Source: Bacteroidales bacterium (GTDB lineage Bacteria; Bacteroidota; Bacteroidia; Bacteroidales; F082). From it: a stretch of 64,000 bases of DNA. The position numbers and the translations under genes are program-made. The DNA lies in the NCBI GenBank assembly GCA_023229135.1, contig JALNZT010000010.1:1-64000 (forward strand). Reading direction: 5' to 3'. This document shows, piece by piece, positions 8,098-16,752 of this stretch (the first letter of the stretch is position 1; the number at the start of each line of letters is the position of its first letter). Below the pieces are notes generated by a model. It had not been told where the DNA came from, did not search any database, and saw nothing but the letters and a program-made list of their open reading frames with translations.

Positions 8098-8853
8098 TTA
8101 AACTGCAGCTTCTTCTTTGAGCCACTCATATCCTTTTTCTTCCAGGTCTAAAGCCAGGTTTTTAGTGCCGGATTTCACGATTTTTCCATCGGACAGTACA
8201 TGCACATAATCCGGAACGATATACTCTAACAGGCGCTGATAGTGTGTGATGACCACGAAACCATTTTCTGACGATCTCAATTCGTTCACACCTTTGGCTA
8301 CCGTGCGCAAGGCATCGATATCCAGACCCGAATCAGTTTCGTCAAGTATGGCAAGTGTAGGCTCTAAAAGTGCCATTTGGAATATCTCGTTTTTTTTCTT
8401 CTCTCCACCCGAAAAGCCTTCATTTACCGAACGTTTCGTGAGTTTGGCGTGGATATCGACCATTTTTTTCTTTTCTTCCATCAACTTCAGGAATTCGCCT
8501 GCGGGAATATTGGGCTGGCCTCTGTATTCGCGCTGTGCGTTGAGGGCGGTACGCATAAAATTCGTCATGCTCACGCCAGGGATTTCCACAGGATATTGAA
8601 AGCTCAAAAAGATGCCCATATTGGCACGTTCGTCGGCTTCCAATCCAACAATATTTTGGCCTTTATACCAAATTTCTCCTTTCGTAACTTCATAGCCATC
8701 GCGCCCGGTGATGGCAGCGGCAAGGGTGCTTTTTCCGGAACCATTGGGCCCCATGATGGCATGAACCTCACCTTTATTTACTTGTAGGTTTAGTCCTTTG
8801 ATAATTTCTTTGCCATTGATGGCTACTGTTAAATCCTTTATATTGAGTAACAT
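8098..8853 (-). CDS. sufC: SufC ATPase
   Basis: A 251-residue soluble ABC ATPase. Walker A is GPNGSGKS (35-42), the signature is FSGGEKKKNE, and Walker B is LAILDETDSGLD followed by the switch His in VITHYQRLL. The DETDSGLD form is characteristic of SufC. It powers conformational change in the SufBCD scaffold. The gene lies between sufB and sufD, as in the canonical suf order. Confidence 0.97.
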   Translation of the reverse strand: MLLNIKDLTVAINGKEIIKGLNLQVNKGEVHAIMGPNGSGKSTLAAAITGRDGYEVTKGEIWYKGQNIVGLEADERANMGIFLSFQYPVEIPGVSMTNFMRTALNAQREYRGQPNIPAGEFLKLMEEKKKMVDIHAKLTKRSVNEGFSGGEKKKNEIFQMALLEPTLAILDETDSGLDIDALRTVAKGVNELRSSENGFVVITHYQRLLEYIVPDYVHVLSDGKIVKSGTKNLALDLEEKGYEWLKEEAAV

Positions 8854-8892
8854 TACTTTAGTTTTAGGGTATTTTCAAAAAATTCAATAAGT

Positions 8893-10344
8893 TTAACCTA
8901 CGCTGCCTTCAAGGGTTATTGCAAGTAGTTTCTGAGCCTCTACGGCAAATTCCATTGGCAGTTTGTTCAGCACCTCCTTAGCGTATCCGTTTACGATTAG
9001 TCCGATAGCTTTTTCGGTGTCAATACCACGCTGGTTACAATAAAAAAGCTGGTCTTCCGAAATTTTAGAAGTGGTAGCTTCGTGCTCCACTATGCTCGAA
9101 TGGTTGCGCGTATCGATAAAAGGGAAAGTGTGCGCACCGCAGCGGCTGCCCAACAACAGCGAATCGCACTGCGAGAAATTACGTGAATTGGTGGCACCCG
9201 GCATAATTTTGACCAAGCCACGGTAACTGTTGTTACTTTTCCCGGCAGAAATTCCTTTGGAGATAATTGTGCTGCGGGTATTTTTGCCGATATGAATCAT
9301 CTTGGTGCCGGTATCAGCTTGCTGAAAATGATTGGTTACGGCTACTGAATAAAACTCACCGATAGCGTGATCGCCCAACAGCACACAGCTTGGATATTTC
9401 CAGGTGATTGCTGAGCCGGTTTCTACCTGGGTCCAGGATATTTTCGAGCGCTGTCCTTTACATAATCCGCGCTTGGTAACGAAGTTGTACACGCCTCCTT
9501 TACCTTCTTTATCACCTGGGTACCAGTTCTGTACGGTAGAATACTTCACTTCGGCATCGTCCATGGCGATGATTTCGACAATAGCAGCATGTAACTGGTT
9601 TTCATCACGTTGAGGCGCTGTGCAGCCTTCCAAATAACTTACATACCCACCTTCTTCGGCGACAATCAGGGTGCGCTCAAACTGGCCGGTATTGGCTGCA
9701 TTAATTCGGAAGTAGGTTGAAAGCTCAAGCGGACTGCGGACACCTTTTGGGATATAGCAAAAGGAACCATCGCTAAAAACCGCCGAGTTGAGTGCCGCGT
9801 AATAGTTGTCGGTATAGGGCACTACCGTCCCCATATATTTTTTCACGAGTTCGGGATGATTTTTCACCGCATCGCTAAAAGAGCAAAAAATAATGCCTTT
9901 TTTAGCCAGTGTACTCTGGAAAGTAGTTTTGACCGAAACACTGTCGATTACGGCATCCACTGCTACGTTGCTGAGGCGTTTTTGCTCATCGAGCGAAATG
10001 CCAAGCCTCTTAAAGGTATCCAAAAGCTCTGGATCAACCTCATCGAGGCTATTGAGCTGCGGCCGCTTTTTGGGAGCCGCATAGTAATGGATATCCTGAT
10101 AATCTATCTCAGGATAATGCAGGTGTGCCCATTCAGGCACTTTCAAAGTGAGCCAGTGCCGAAATGCTTTCAAACGAAATTCGAGCATCCATTCAGGCTC
10201 CTCCTTTTTAGCAGAAATAAAACGAATGGTATCTTCTGTAAGACCTCTTGGAGCAAGATCGGTTTCAATATCGGTAAAAAAACCAAATTTATATTCGCCA
10301 CTTGTTACTTCCTCAAGGATATTATTATCTGTGTTTTCACTCAT
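8893..10344 (-). CDS. sufB: SufB Fe-S scaffold subunit
   Basis: A 483-residue SufB, the main cluster-assembly subunit of the SufBC2D complex. Landmarks are the N-terminal [20 protein letters not shown] and [19 protein letters not shown]. Later come [27 protein letters not shown], and the C-terminal [16 protein letters not shown]-like [15 protein letters not shown] and YCNQRGID. It is the first gene of the suf operon, preceded by a TATCTTTG box. Length and motifs are typical; nothing is missing. Confidence 0.97.
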   Translation of the reverse strand: MSENTDNNILEEVTSGEYKFGFFTDIETDLAPRGLTEDTIRFISAKKEEPEWMLEFRLKAFRHWLTLKVPEWAHLHYPEIDYQDIHYYAAPKKRPQLNSLDEVDPELLDTFKRLGISLDEQKRLSNVAVDAVIDSVSVKTTFQSTLAKKGIIFCSFSDAVKNHPELVKKYMGTVVPYTDNYYAALNSAVFSDGSFCYIPKGVRSPLELSTYFRINAANTGQFERTLIVAEEGGYVSYLEGCTAPQRDENQLHAAIVEIIAMDDAEVKYSTVQNWYPGDKEGKGGVYNFVTKRGLCKGQRSKISWTQVETGSAITWKYPSCVLLGDHAIGEFYSVAVTNHFQQADTGTKMIHIGKNTRSTIISKGISAGKSNNSYRGLVKIMPGATNSRNFSQCDSLLLGSRCGAHTFPFIDTRNHSSIVEHEATTSKISEDQLFYCNQRGIDTEKAIGLIVNGYAKEVLNKLPMEFAVEAQKLLAITLEGSVG

Positions 10345-10381
10345 TGATTTTTCCTATTTAGACTGTATTCAAATAAGGCTG

Positions 10382-10389
10382 CAAAGATA
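10382..10389 (-). promoter_or_regulatory. -7 box of the suf operon promoter
   Basis: On the minus strand TATCTTTG (10389-10382) matches the Bacteroidota -7 consensus TAnnTTTG about 38 bp before the sufB start. No convincing -33 TTTG lies at the ideal distance, so activity may depend on an activator or be moderate. No Fur- or IscR-like palindrome was recognised. The rest of the 10345-10605 gap contains a short GCGAC-N12-GTCGC inverted repeat (10458-10479) and nothing else recognisable. Confidence 0.5.
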
Positions 10390-10605
10390 ATAATTCTTTA
10401 CCGAAAGTCATGGTTTTAACAGCCTATCTTTATAACCGATGAAGGCTGTTTTTGTTTGCGACTATCAAAATTTTGTCGCTAATAAAATTGTGCTTAATGT
10501 TAGGATAAGCCAGCAGAAATAAGCTATTGACTTGCTTGATTTTGCAATTTTTCCTGTTTTTAAAACAACAAAAAAACACGCAAAGAAGTGTAATAGGTTA
10601 AAAAA

Positions 10606-10956
10606 CTATAAGTAGTTTATTTTCAAGCTATTAAAAACATCTTCAAGTACTGAGTTAAGCTTGTTGATTAACTCAAACAACTCATTATCAATCTCTTTAG
10701 CACGAGCTTTCTGTTCTATCTTTCTTATGATTATATGCAGGCTGTCGATTCCAAAAACATCCAGCGTAGGCTTTAGGGAATGGGCTGCTTTAGCAATTTT
10801 CTCTGCATATTTTTGATTAAAACTTAGGTTGATCGTTTCGAGCAATTCAGGTGTGGTTTGCAAAAAAATACCAACCATATTTGCTACAGCAGCCGGATCG
10901 TCTCCCACGAATCCAATCAATTTATCCAGGTGATAAAGTTCTTGATTCTGTGACAT
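10606..10956 (-). CDS. Hpt-domain histidine phosphotransfer protein
   Basis: A 116-residue single-domain Hpt protein. The phosphoacceptor is His59 in AKAAHSLKPTLDVFG, the standard AHxLK signature, within a helical-bundle pattern. Such proteins pass phosphoryl groups between hybrid histidine kinases and response regulators. The start codon directly abuts the stop of the upstream response regulator gene (no gap), so the two are probably co-translated and may be partners. No kinase gene is adjacent, so the phosphate donor must be encoded elsewhere. Confidence 0.88.
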   Translation of the reverse strand: MSQNQELYHLDKLIGFVGDDPAAVANMVGIFLQTTPELLETINLSFNQKYAEKIAKAAHSLKPTLDVFGIDSLHIIIRKIEQKARAKEIDNELFELINKLNSVLEDVFNSLKINYL

Positions 10957-12306
10957 TTATAGTACTATTTGTTTTTCTTTTATCATCCGGTAAATGGTAG
11001 ATTTTCCAATATCGAGCTTTTTAGCAACCAAAAGCACATTATTGTTGTGTTTTTGCAAGTAATGGCTGATAATTTTGCGGTTATATTCGGCCAGTGTATT
11101 TTCTTCCATCAGTAGATTTTCTGCTGCATCTACAGCATTAAAACTAATGTGGCTCTCGTCAATCTTGTCAGTATCAGTAAGCACTGCCGCCAGCTCGATT
11201 ATCGCACGGAGTTCGCGTACGTTACCCGGAAAGGGATATTGCATCAATTTTTGCTGTGCCGATTCGGTGATGCTGAGTTTCTTCATTTTATTCTCCTGAC
11301 AGAATTCATCAACAAAATGTTTTGCCAGCAATATAATGTCGTTCCCACGGTAGCGCAGCGGTGGCAGCTCGATCGGCATGCCCAGCAACCGGTAATAAAG
11401 ATCTTCCCTGAAATTGCCCTTTTTAACTTCTTCGGCCAGGTTAAGGTTGGTGGCTACGATCAGTCTGACGTCAATTTTTATCAGATCGTTTCCTCCGACG
11501 CGGGTCAACTCACGCTCCTGCAGCACGCGTAACAACTTGGTTTGCATGCTCAGATCCATTTCGGCTACCTCATCTAAAAAAATGGTGCCGCCATGTGCTT
11601 GCTCAAACTTCCCGATTTTGCGTGTTACTGCCCCAGTAAAGCTGCCTTTTTCATGTCCAAACATTTCGCTTTCTATCAGATCTTTTGGAATGGCAGAAAC
11701 GTTGATGGCTACAAAAGGCTTTTTTGCACGGTTTGAATTATAATGTATCGCCTTAGCTACCAGCTCTTTACCTGTACCTGTTTCGCCTGTTACAGAGACT
11801 GAAATATTTGTCTTGGTCGACTTTTCTATCAGGCTGAAAATCTGTTTAATAGAAGGGCTATTGCCTTTTATCACATTCCTAAACTCATACTTGCGACCAA
11901 TTTCTTCTTTCAGATAACTGATTTCGCTGCGCAATTGAAGGTTCTCGCGTATTTTCTTAATCACGTTCCACAAGCGGTCTTTTACGTCGTCATCCTTCAC
12001 GAAATAATCATAAGCACCCTCGCGCAGTAGTGTTACAGCCGTAGAAATATCTTCTTGTCCGGAAACAATAATCACCGGGATCTCCGGGAAATCTTTTTTG
12101 ATGCGGCGCATAATATCGAGGCCCGACATATCAGGCAAACTGTAATCAAGCGAAACCATATTAGGCTCCCGATACATATTCTTCAGACATTCTTCGCCAT
12201 TTCTAAAGAGATAGACCTCATTATCCGGATTTAACGTCAAATGGCGACGCAACATTTCTCCATAAAGCAAGTCATCTTCAACAATAAAAATCCTGAACGC
12301 ATCCAT
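10957..12306 (-). CDS. Sigma-54-dependent NtrC-family response regulator
   Basis: A 449-residue protein with three domains. The receiver (1-120) has phosphoacceptor Asp54 in VSLDYSLPDMSG. The AAA+ sigma-54 interaction domain (about 145-375) has Walker A GETGTGKE (174-181), GSFTGA (221-226, in place of the usual GAFTGA), Walker B TIFLDEVAEM and an arginine-finger region. The C-terminal Fis-type helix-turn-helix lies at about 420-447 (VAKKLDIGKSTIYRMIK). When phosphorylated it would drive open-complex formation by sigma-54 polymerase. It has its own upstream promoter and is followed without gap by the Hpt gene. Targets are not evident in the window. Confidence 0.93.
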   Translation of the reverse strand: MDAFRIFIVEDDLLYGEMLRRHLTLNPDNEVYLFRNGEECLKNMYREPNMVSLDYSLPDMSGLDIMRRIKKDFPEIPVIIVSGQEDISTAVTLLREGAYDYFVKDDDVKDRLWNVIKKIRENLQLRSEISYLKEEIGRKYEFRNVIKGNSPSIKQIFSLIEKSTKTNISVSVTGETGTGKELVAKAIHYNSNRAKKPFVAINVSAIPKDLIESEMFGHEKGSFTGAVTRKIGKFEQAHGGTIFLDEVAEMDLSMQTKLLRVLQERELTRVGGNDLIKIDVRLIVATNLNLAEEVKKGNFREDLYYRLLGMPIELPPLRYRGNDIILLAKHFVDEFCQENKMKKLSITESAQQKLMQYPFPGNVRELRAIIELAAVLTDTDKIDESHISFNAVDAAENLLMEENTLAEYNRKIISHYLQKHNNNVLLVAKKLDIGKSTIYRMIKEKQIVL

Positions 12307-12389
12307 AAACGCTATGGTTTGAAATTATTAAACTCCCAAGATTCTCAAAATTGACAGGTTTAGGGTTGGTCTCAAATTTGGAATCAGAG

Positions 12390-12420
12390 CAAAAATAGTC
12401 TTTTTTATTTATTTGGCAAA
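12390..12420 (-). promoter_or_regulatory. Consensus promoter of the response regulator-Hpt operon
   Basis: On the minus strand TTTG (12420-12417) and TATTTTTG (12397-12390) are separated by exactly 19 bp, a full match to the Bacteroidota TTTG-N19-TAnnTTTG pattern. The leader to the ATG at 12306 is about 75-80 nt. Confidence 0.7.
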
Positions 12421-12806
12421 TCTTTTCAAAACTTAACAAAAACATAAACGATTCAAAATTATCGTTTTAAAAATATAAATTCTTCAAAACAGCAAAACAA
12501 CTTTTAACCTGGATTTTTCACAAGTGTTTTAGTTCATATTAATCAATCATGCTGGAACCATCTTGGTTAGTAAAGAGAAACTTTTATTAAAATCTTGTTA
12601 AACAAAAGTTTATGAATTGTTCTGCTTAGATATTCAAGCAGTAAACCGTTTTTAATGGAGGTCGATAAACACAAAACCATCCCAAAAAATCAAGCAACGG
12701 CAAGTTAATACGAGCACAGCTATAAAAAACACTAATGAAATGCACCTAGAATGTTTAATTTTGACGCCCGAATTAGCATCAGTCTGAAAATACCTTAAGC
12801 CAAAAG
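12421..12806. other. AT-rich intergenic region between divergent genes
   Basis: No ORF or RNA gene was recognised. It holds an 8-bp inverted repeat AAACTTTT/AAAAGTTT (12578-12585 and 12604-12611). A TAATTTTG box at 12756-12763 on the plus strand fits the -7 consensus and may start the transcript of the glycosyltransferase at 12807; it lacks a clear -33 element. Confidence 0.45.
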
Positions 12807-14378
12807 ATGAAACGCCTTTTTAACAGCTCACTTCCAAAAAAGTTGATAGCTATATTAGTTGTCAGTTTTGTGGTGCGCATGTTCTTTGCCGGCTGGATTG
12901 AACTGGGCAATGACGAGGTTTACTATTGGACTTACGCGCTATTTCCCGACTGGAGTCATTTTGACCACCCACCGATGGTTGGCTGGATTATACAGATTTT
13001 TAGTCTTAACTTACTGTTTGACAGCGAATTATTTCTACGGCTATCATCCGTAGTTTTAATGACAGCCAACACCTTAATCGTCTTTTTAATTGGCCGAAAA
13101 ATCGCCAACGAAAGAACAGGATTATACGCCGCACTGCTTTATACGGCTTCGATTTACGCTTTTCTAATCACCGGAATTTTTATTCTTCCCGATACGCCAC
13201 AAAATTTCTTTTGGTTTTTGAGTTTGTATGCTTTTATACTAGCCTTTTCCGCTGAAGAAAAATCCACACAAAACCGCTGGATGCTGTTTGCCGGCTTGTT
13301 TACAGGTCTGGGTATTATCTCCAAATACACATCGGTATTTTTATGGTTTGGCACCGGTTTATATATTTTGTTTTACGACCGCAAATGGCTGCAAAAACGG
13401 AGTTTATACCTAGCTGTGCTTATTTCGATGCTACTGCTAATACCTGTGATTTGGTGGAACATTCAAACCGACTTTATCAGTTTTAGTTTTCAGGGCGAGC
13501 GGGTAAATCTCTCTGCAGGAAGCTTGCGCCCCGACTTGTTTTTTTCTGAACTGGCCGGACAGATTCTGTATAACAACCCCATCAATTTTGTACTAATTGT
13601 TTTAGGATTAATCGCCGCTTTTCGGTCAAAACAACAGCTCACCCCTAAGGTAAAAAAGTTGCTTCTTTTTACTGCGCTTCCACTTATTGCCATTTTCCTG
13701 TTTTTCTCTCTTTTCAGGGCTACACTGCCGCACTGGACGAGCCCGGGCTACAACACGCTACTATTTTTTGCGGCGGCCAGACTTGCGAGTTTGCAAAAGA
13801 TTTCGAGCCCAAACATTCCCAAAAGTATCAAAGCAGCTTTAATTTTACTCGCTGCCATTCTGTTGATAGGCAGTTTGCAAATTAAATTCGGTCTGATTCC
13901 CATTCCCGACAAAAACCCTTACCATAAGCTTGGAAACCATGATGTTACCTTAGATATGTTTGGCTGGCGTGGGCTTGATATTCCTTTTGATGAAGCTATT
14001 TCTGCCCATGTTGAAAATGGGGAAATGCCTGCCAATGCAGCAATCATAGCCAATAATTGGTTTCCTCTGGCGCATATCGACTATTATGTGGCGCGTCCGT
14101 TGGGCATGAAAGTATTGGGAATGGGCAAAGCCGAAAAGCTACACAAATACCTGTGGATCAATAATGAACGTAACGGGTTTAACCTGGGTGCAGACTATTG
14201 GTACCTTACCAACAGCCGCGATTATGTTAATCCGAAAGAAATCTATTCCGATAGTTTTCGGAAAATCATTCCGGCAGACACCCTCAATGTATATCGTTCG
14301 GGAAAGCCTGCCAAACGTTATTTCCTCTTCATGCTCAAAGACTTACAGCAGTTACCCGAACAGCTGATAGTGCCCTGA
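12807..14378 (+). CDS. GT39-type integral membrane glycosyltransferase
   Basis: A 523-residue protein with about ten or more hydrophobic segments through residue 370 and a soluble C-terminal part of some 150 residues. The first periplasmic loop holds the family signature LGNDEVYYWTYALFPDWSHF followed by DHPPMVGW, with the acidic residues expected to be catalytic in ArnT/PMT-like enzymes. These transfer a sugar from a polyprenyl-phosphate carrier to lipid A, protein or another acceptor in the periplasm. The acceptor cannot be told here. It is followed after about 60 bp by a cysteate synthase gene and sits at the edge of a surface-glycan gene block, suggesting modification of an envelope lipid or polymer. 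Confidence 0.85.
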   Translation: MKRLFNSSLPKKLIAILVVSFVVRMFFAGWIELGNDEVYYWTYALFPDWSHFDHPPMVGWIIQIFSLNLLFDSELFLRLSSVVLMTANTLIVFLIGRKIANERTGLYAALLYTASIYAFLITGIFILPDTPQNFFWFLSLYAFILAFSAEEKSTQNRWMLFAGLFTGLGIISKYTSVFLWFGTGLYILFYDRKWLQKRSLYLAVLISMLLLIPVIWWNIQTDFISFSFQGERVNLSAGSLRPDLFFSELAGQILYNNPINFVLIVLGLIAAFRSKQQLTPKVKKLLLFTALPLIAIFLFFSLFRATLPHWTSPGYNTLLFFAAARLASLQKISSPNIPKSIKAALILLAAILLIGSLQIKFGLIPIPDKNPYHKLGNHDVTLDMFGWRGLDIPFDEAISAHVENGEMPANAAIIANNWFPLAHIDYYVARPLGMKVLGMGKAEKLHKYLWINNERNGFNLGADYWYLTNSRDYVNPKEIYSDSFRKIIPADTLNVYRSGKPAKRYFLFMLKDLQQLPEQLIVP

Positions 14379-14407
14379 GTTCTCTCATTCGCATTTTACA
14401 GTTTTGT

Positions 14408-14415
14408 TATCTTTG
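14408..14415 (+). promoter_or_regulatory. -7 box before the cysteate synthase gene
   Basis: TATCTTTG matches TAnnTTTG and lies 23 bp before the ATG at 14439. It would let the cysteate synthase gene be transcribed separately from the preceding glycosyltransferase. No -33 TTTG at the ideal spacing was found. Confidence 0.45.
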
Positions 14416-14438
14416 CGGCTTCATAAGTTAAATCTACT

Positions 14439-15764
14439 ATGACTGACACTTTCGCACCAACAGCCTACCAGTTGCAATCTGTTGCTACAGGAAATATTTT
14501 CTCAGATACCGGCTGGATGCTTGATGCTCCCGGCGAGGAAAAACACAGCCTTATTCGGGCAATTTACAAGAATAAACAGTTGATTCCCAAGGGAAGAGAC
14601 TTCGGTTTATACACCTTTGCCGACTGGCTTCCAATAAAACGGATGCTCAAAGGTTCGTCGGCTCCGGTAACCTATAAAAGCGAAGGCCTGGCCAATGCGC
14701 TTGGTTTAAAAAACCTTTACATCACGTTTAGTGGCTATTGGCCCCAAAAAGGAGCTATGATGCGCAGTTGTTCCTTCAAAGAAACAGAAGCTTTTTCGGT
14801 TGGTGGGCGCATGACCGAAAGTCAATATCAAGAAGTTCTTGTAGTTGCTTCGGCAGGAAATACCGCGCGTGCCTTTGCACAGGTTTGCTCCGACAATAAA
14901 ATTCCGCTTTTGCTATGCGTGCCAGCAGACAGTTTAGACGCGCTTTGGTTTGAAGCGCCTTTGCACCCCTGCGTAAAACTATTGACAACTGAAAAAGGCA
15001 GCGATTATTTTGACGCCATTCACTTGTCGAACCAGATTATTGGCTTGGAAGGCTTTTATGCCGAAGGTGGTGCAAAAAACGTGGCTCGGCGCGATGGCAT
15101 GGGCACGACCGTGCTTTCGGCAAGCACTTTTATTGGTCGCATTCCCGACTATTATTTTCAAGCTATTGGAAGCGGAACAGGCGCTATTGCTGCCTGGGAA
15201 GCCAATATGCGGCTGATTGAAGACGGCAGATTTGGTACACACAAAATGAAGCTGATGATTTCTCAAAACCATCCTTTTGTACCCATAAAACAAGCCTGGG
15301 AAGTCCGATCGCGTGAAATGTTGCCTTACGAAAGCAGGCAGGCGCGCAGACATGTAGAAGAAATTGATGCCAAAGTGCTGTCGAATCGCAAACCTCCATA
15401 TCCTATTATCGGCGGGCTTTTTGATGCGCTAACAGATACAAACGGAATGGTATTGTCGGCTACCAATGCCGAAGCCCAAGCTGCCAACAAGCTTTTTCAG
15501 GAAACCGAAGGAAATGATTTGCACCCGGCAGCAGCTATTGCATTAGCGTCACTTATCAATGCCGTAGAAGATAATCAGGTGGAAAAAGATGCCGTGATCA
15601 TGCTAAATATTACCGGTGGAGGTGAAGAGTTATTCAAGAAAACCCATCAGTTGCATTTCCTGAAACCCAATGCCATTTTACCAATGGAATGCGAATTATC
15701 TGTAATTAAGCAAGCACTCCGTAAATTAGATTGGAATATTGAAACGACAGCAAAACCCGCTTAA
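14439..15764 (+). CDS. Cysteate synthase (PLP fold type II)
   Basis: A 441-residue threonine-synthase-like PLP enzyme. The pattern YKNKQLIPKG, DWLPIKRML, PVTYKSEGLANALGLKN and GYWPQKGA, then the Schiff-base lysine Lys114 in SCSFKETEAF, is recognised as the cysteate synthase group rather than ordinary threonine synthase. Further PLP contacts are ASAGNTARAF and GSGTGAIAAW. Cysteate synthase makes L-cysteate from phosphoserine and sulfite. In Bacteroidota, cysteate condenses with a fatty acyl group to form capnine-type sulfonolipids, which occur in gliding species. It ends tail to tail with the next gene, the two stop codons sharing a TTAA. Family assignment comes from remembered motif similarity; a threonine synthase paralog is the alternative. 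Confidence 0.75.
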   Translation: MTDTFAPTAYQLQSVATGNIFSDTGWMLDAPGEEKHSLIRAIYKNKQLIPKGRDFGLYTFADWLPIKRMLKGSSAPVTYKSEGLANALGLKNLYITFSGYWPQKGAMMRSCSFKETEAFSVGGRMTESQYQEVLVVASAGNTARAFAQVCSDNKIPLLLCVPADSLDALWFEAPLHPCVKLLTTEKGSDYFDAIHLSNQIIGLEGFYAEGGAKNVARRDGMGTTVLSASTFIGRIPDYYFQAIGSGTGAIAAWEANMRLIEDGRFGTHKMKLMISQNHPFVPIKQAWEVRSREMLPYESRQARRHVEEIDAKVLSNRKPPYPIIGGLFDALTDTNGMVLSATNAEAQAANKLFQETEGNDLHPAAAIALASLINAVEDNQVEKDAVIMLNITGGGEELFKKTHQLHFLKPNAILPMECELSVIKQALRKLDWNIETTAKPA

Positions 15765-16750
15765 TCCGTCTTTTTTTTACGACTTACGAGCTGTTTCAAC
15801 AAGCGGCTGTCTTCTTTGATTTGCTTGAGCGAAATGGGCATGGCAAACCAAAATATTAAGCCAATCAGGCTTCCCCAGAGGAAAAAAGCCGTAAACTGAA
15901 GCAAAGAAAAAGTGATGGCAGTTTCAGCCGGAATGTAATAAAATGCCAGTAAATAAACCAGGCTCACTTCACGTGTTCCAAAGCCTGCCCAGGAAATAGG
16001 CAGAATAGTTACAAGGCCTACCACGCTAAATATCAGTGCGATATCAATTATTCTAAGATCGATACTTACTGCTTTGAAAATTAAAGCCAGCGCAGCATAA
16101 AAAGCCAGGTAGGCCGCCAAGGTTATTGCCCAGAGCTTTAAAGCACGGCGGTCAATAGCCTGTTTGATGCTTTCGTGAACAAATAAAATGATTTGATTTT
16201 GGGACAACCTCTCCTTTTTGCGTAGGTTTTTCAGCACAAAGTCTGCCATAAAAAGTCCAACAAAAAATATTGAGATCCCGGCTAAGACCGCGAGATAAAC
16301 CTGATCGGGAATTATTCCGCTGTAATAAAAAAGTCCGGCAATTGCCAGCATAAATAGCACCCCAATATCGAAAATGCGGTCAGTAACAATCGTCCGAAAC
16401 GACACCAAAAAGCTGATATCGCAGTCCTCGCGCAAATAATACAGCCGCGCAATTTCGCCGATGCGACCAGGCGTAATAATGCCGATGGTAAAAGAAGCCA
16501 AATAAGCCCCAAAAGCCTTTTTGGGAGAATAGGTATAACCCTCATTTTTAATTATTTGCTGCCATCGAAAACTCTTTATGGCCAACACAATCACGACACC
16601 AAAAAGCGACAGCAAATAATACTTTAGGTTCATTTGCTTCAAAATTTCGACAAATTCTGCCTTGTCGAAATCAATCAAACGAAACAAAATAAAAAGGATA
16701 AGCGCTGATCCCAGCAGCTTTATCAAAAGGCTACGCGTTTGTTTACCCAT
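15761..16750 (-). CDS. YbhN/AglD-type flippase-like membrane protein
   Basis: A 329-residue polytopic membrane protein with about eight hydrophobic segments. It shows the family pattern LYYLREDCD, FLVSFRTIVTDRIFDIG and ISWAGFGTREVSLVYLLAFY, shared with the lysylphosphatidylglycerol-synthase transmembrane (UPF0104) family. Such proteins are often linked to glycan or lipid export and may act as flippases. It starts a minus-strand position next to an Fe-S protein gene (2-bp gap), a methyltransferase and a GT2 gene, and is probably the last gene of that operon. Exact substrate unknown. Confidence 0.8.
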   Translation of the reverse strand: MGKQTRSLLIKLLGSALILFILFRLIDFDKAEFVEILKQMNLKYYLLSLFGVVIVLAIKSFRWQQIIKNEGYTYSPKKAFGAYLASFTIGIITPGRIGEIARLYYLREDCDISFLVSFRTIVTDRIFDIGVLFMLAIAGLFYYSGIIPDQVYLAVLAGISIFFVGLFMADFVLKNLRKKERLSQNQIILFVHESIKQAIDRRALKLWAITLAAYLAFYAALALIFKAVSIDLRIIDIALIFSVVGLVTILPISWAGFGTREVSLVYLLAFYYIPAETAITFSLLQFTAFFLWGSLIGLIFWFAMPISLKQIKEDSRLLKQLVSRKKKTD

Positions 16751-16752
16751 TT

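Noticed and set aside
12411..12430. Sigma-54 promoter (TTTGGCAAATCTTTTC)
   Set aside because: The GG and GC elements do not have the required TGGCAC-N5-TTGC form, while a full TTTG-N19-TATTTTTG promoter overlaps the site.
14439..15764. Plain threonine synthase
   Set aside because: Considered because of the shared fold; the motif set around the PLP lysine and the N-terminal DWLPIKRML/PVTYKSEG pattern fits cysteate synthase better. It is kept as the alternative.
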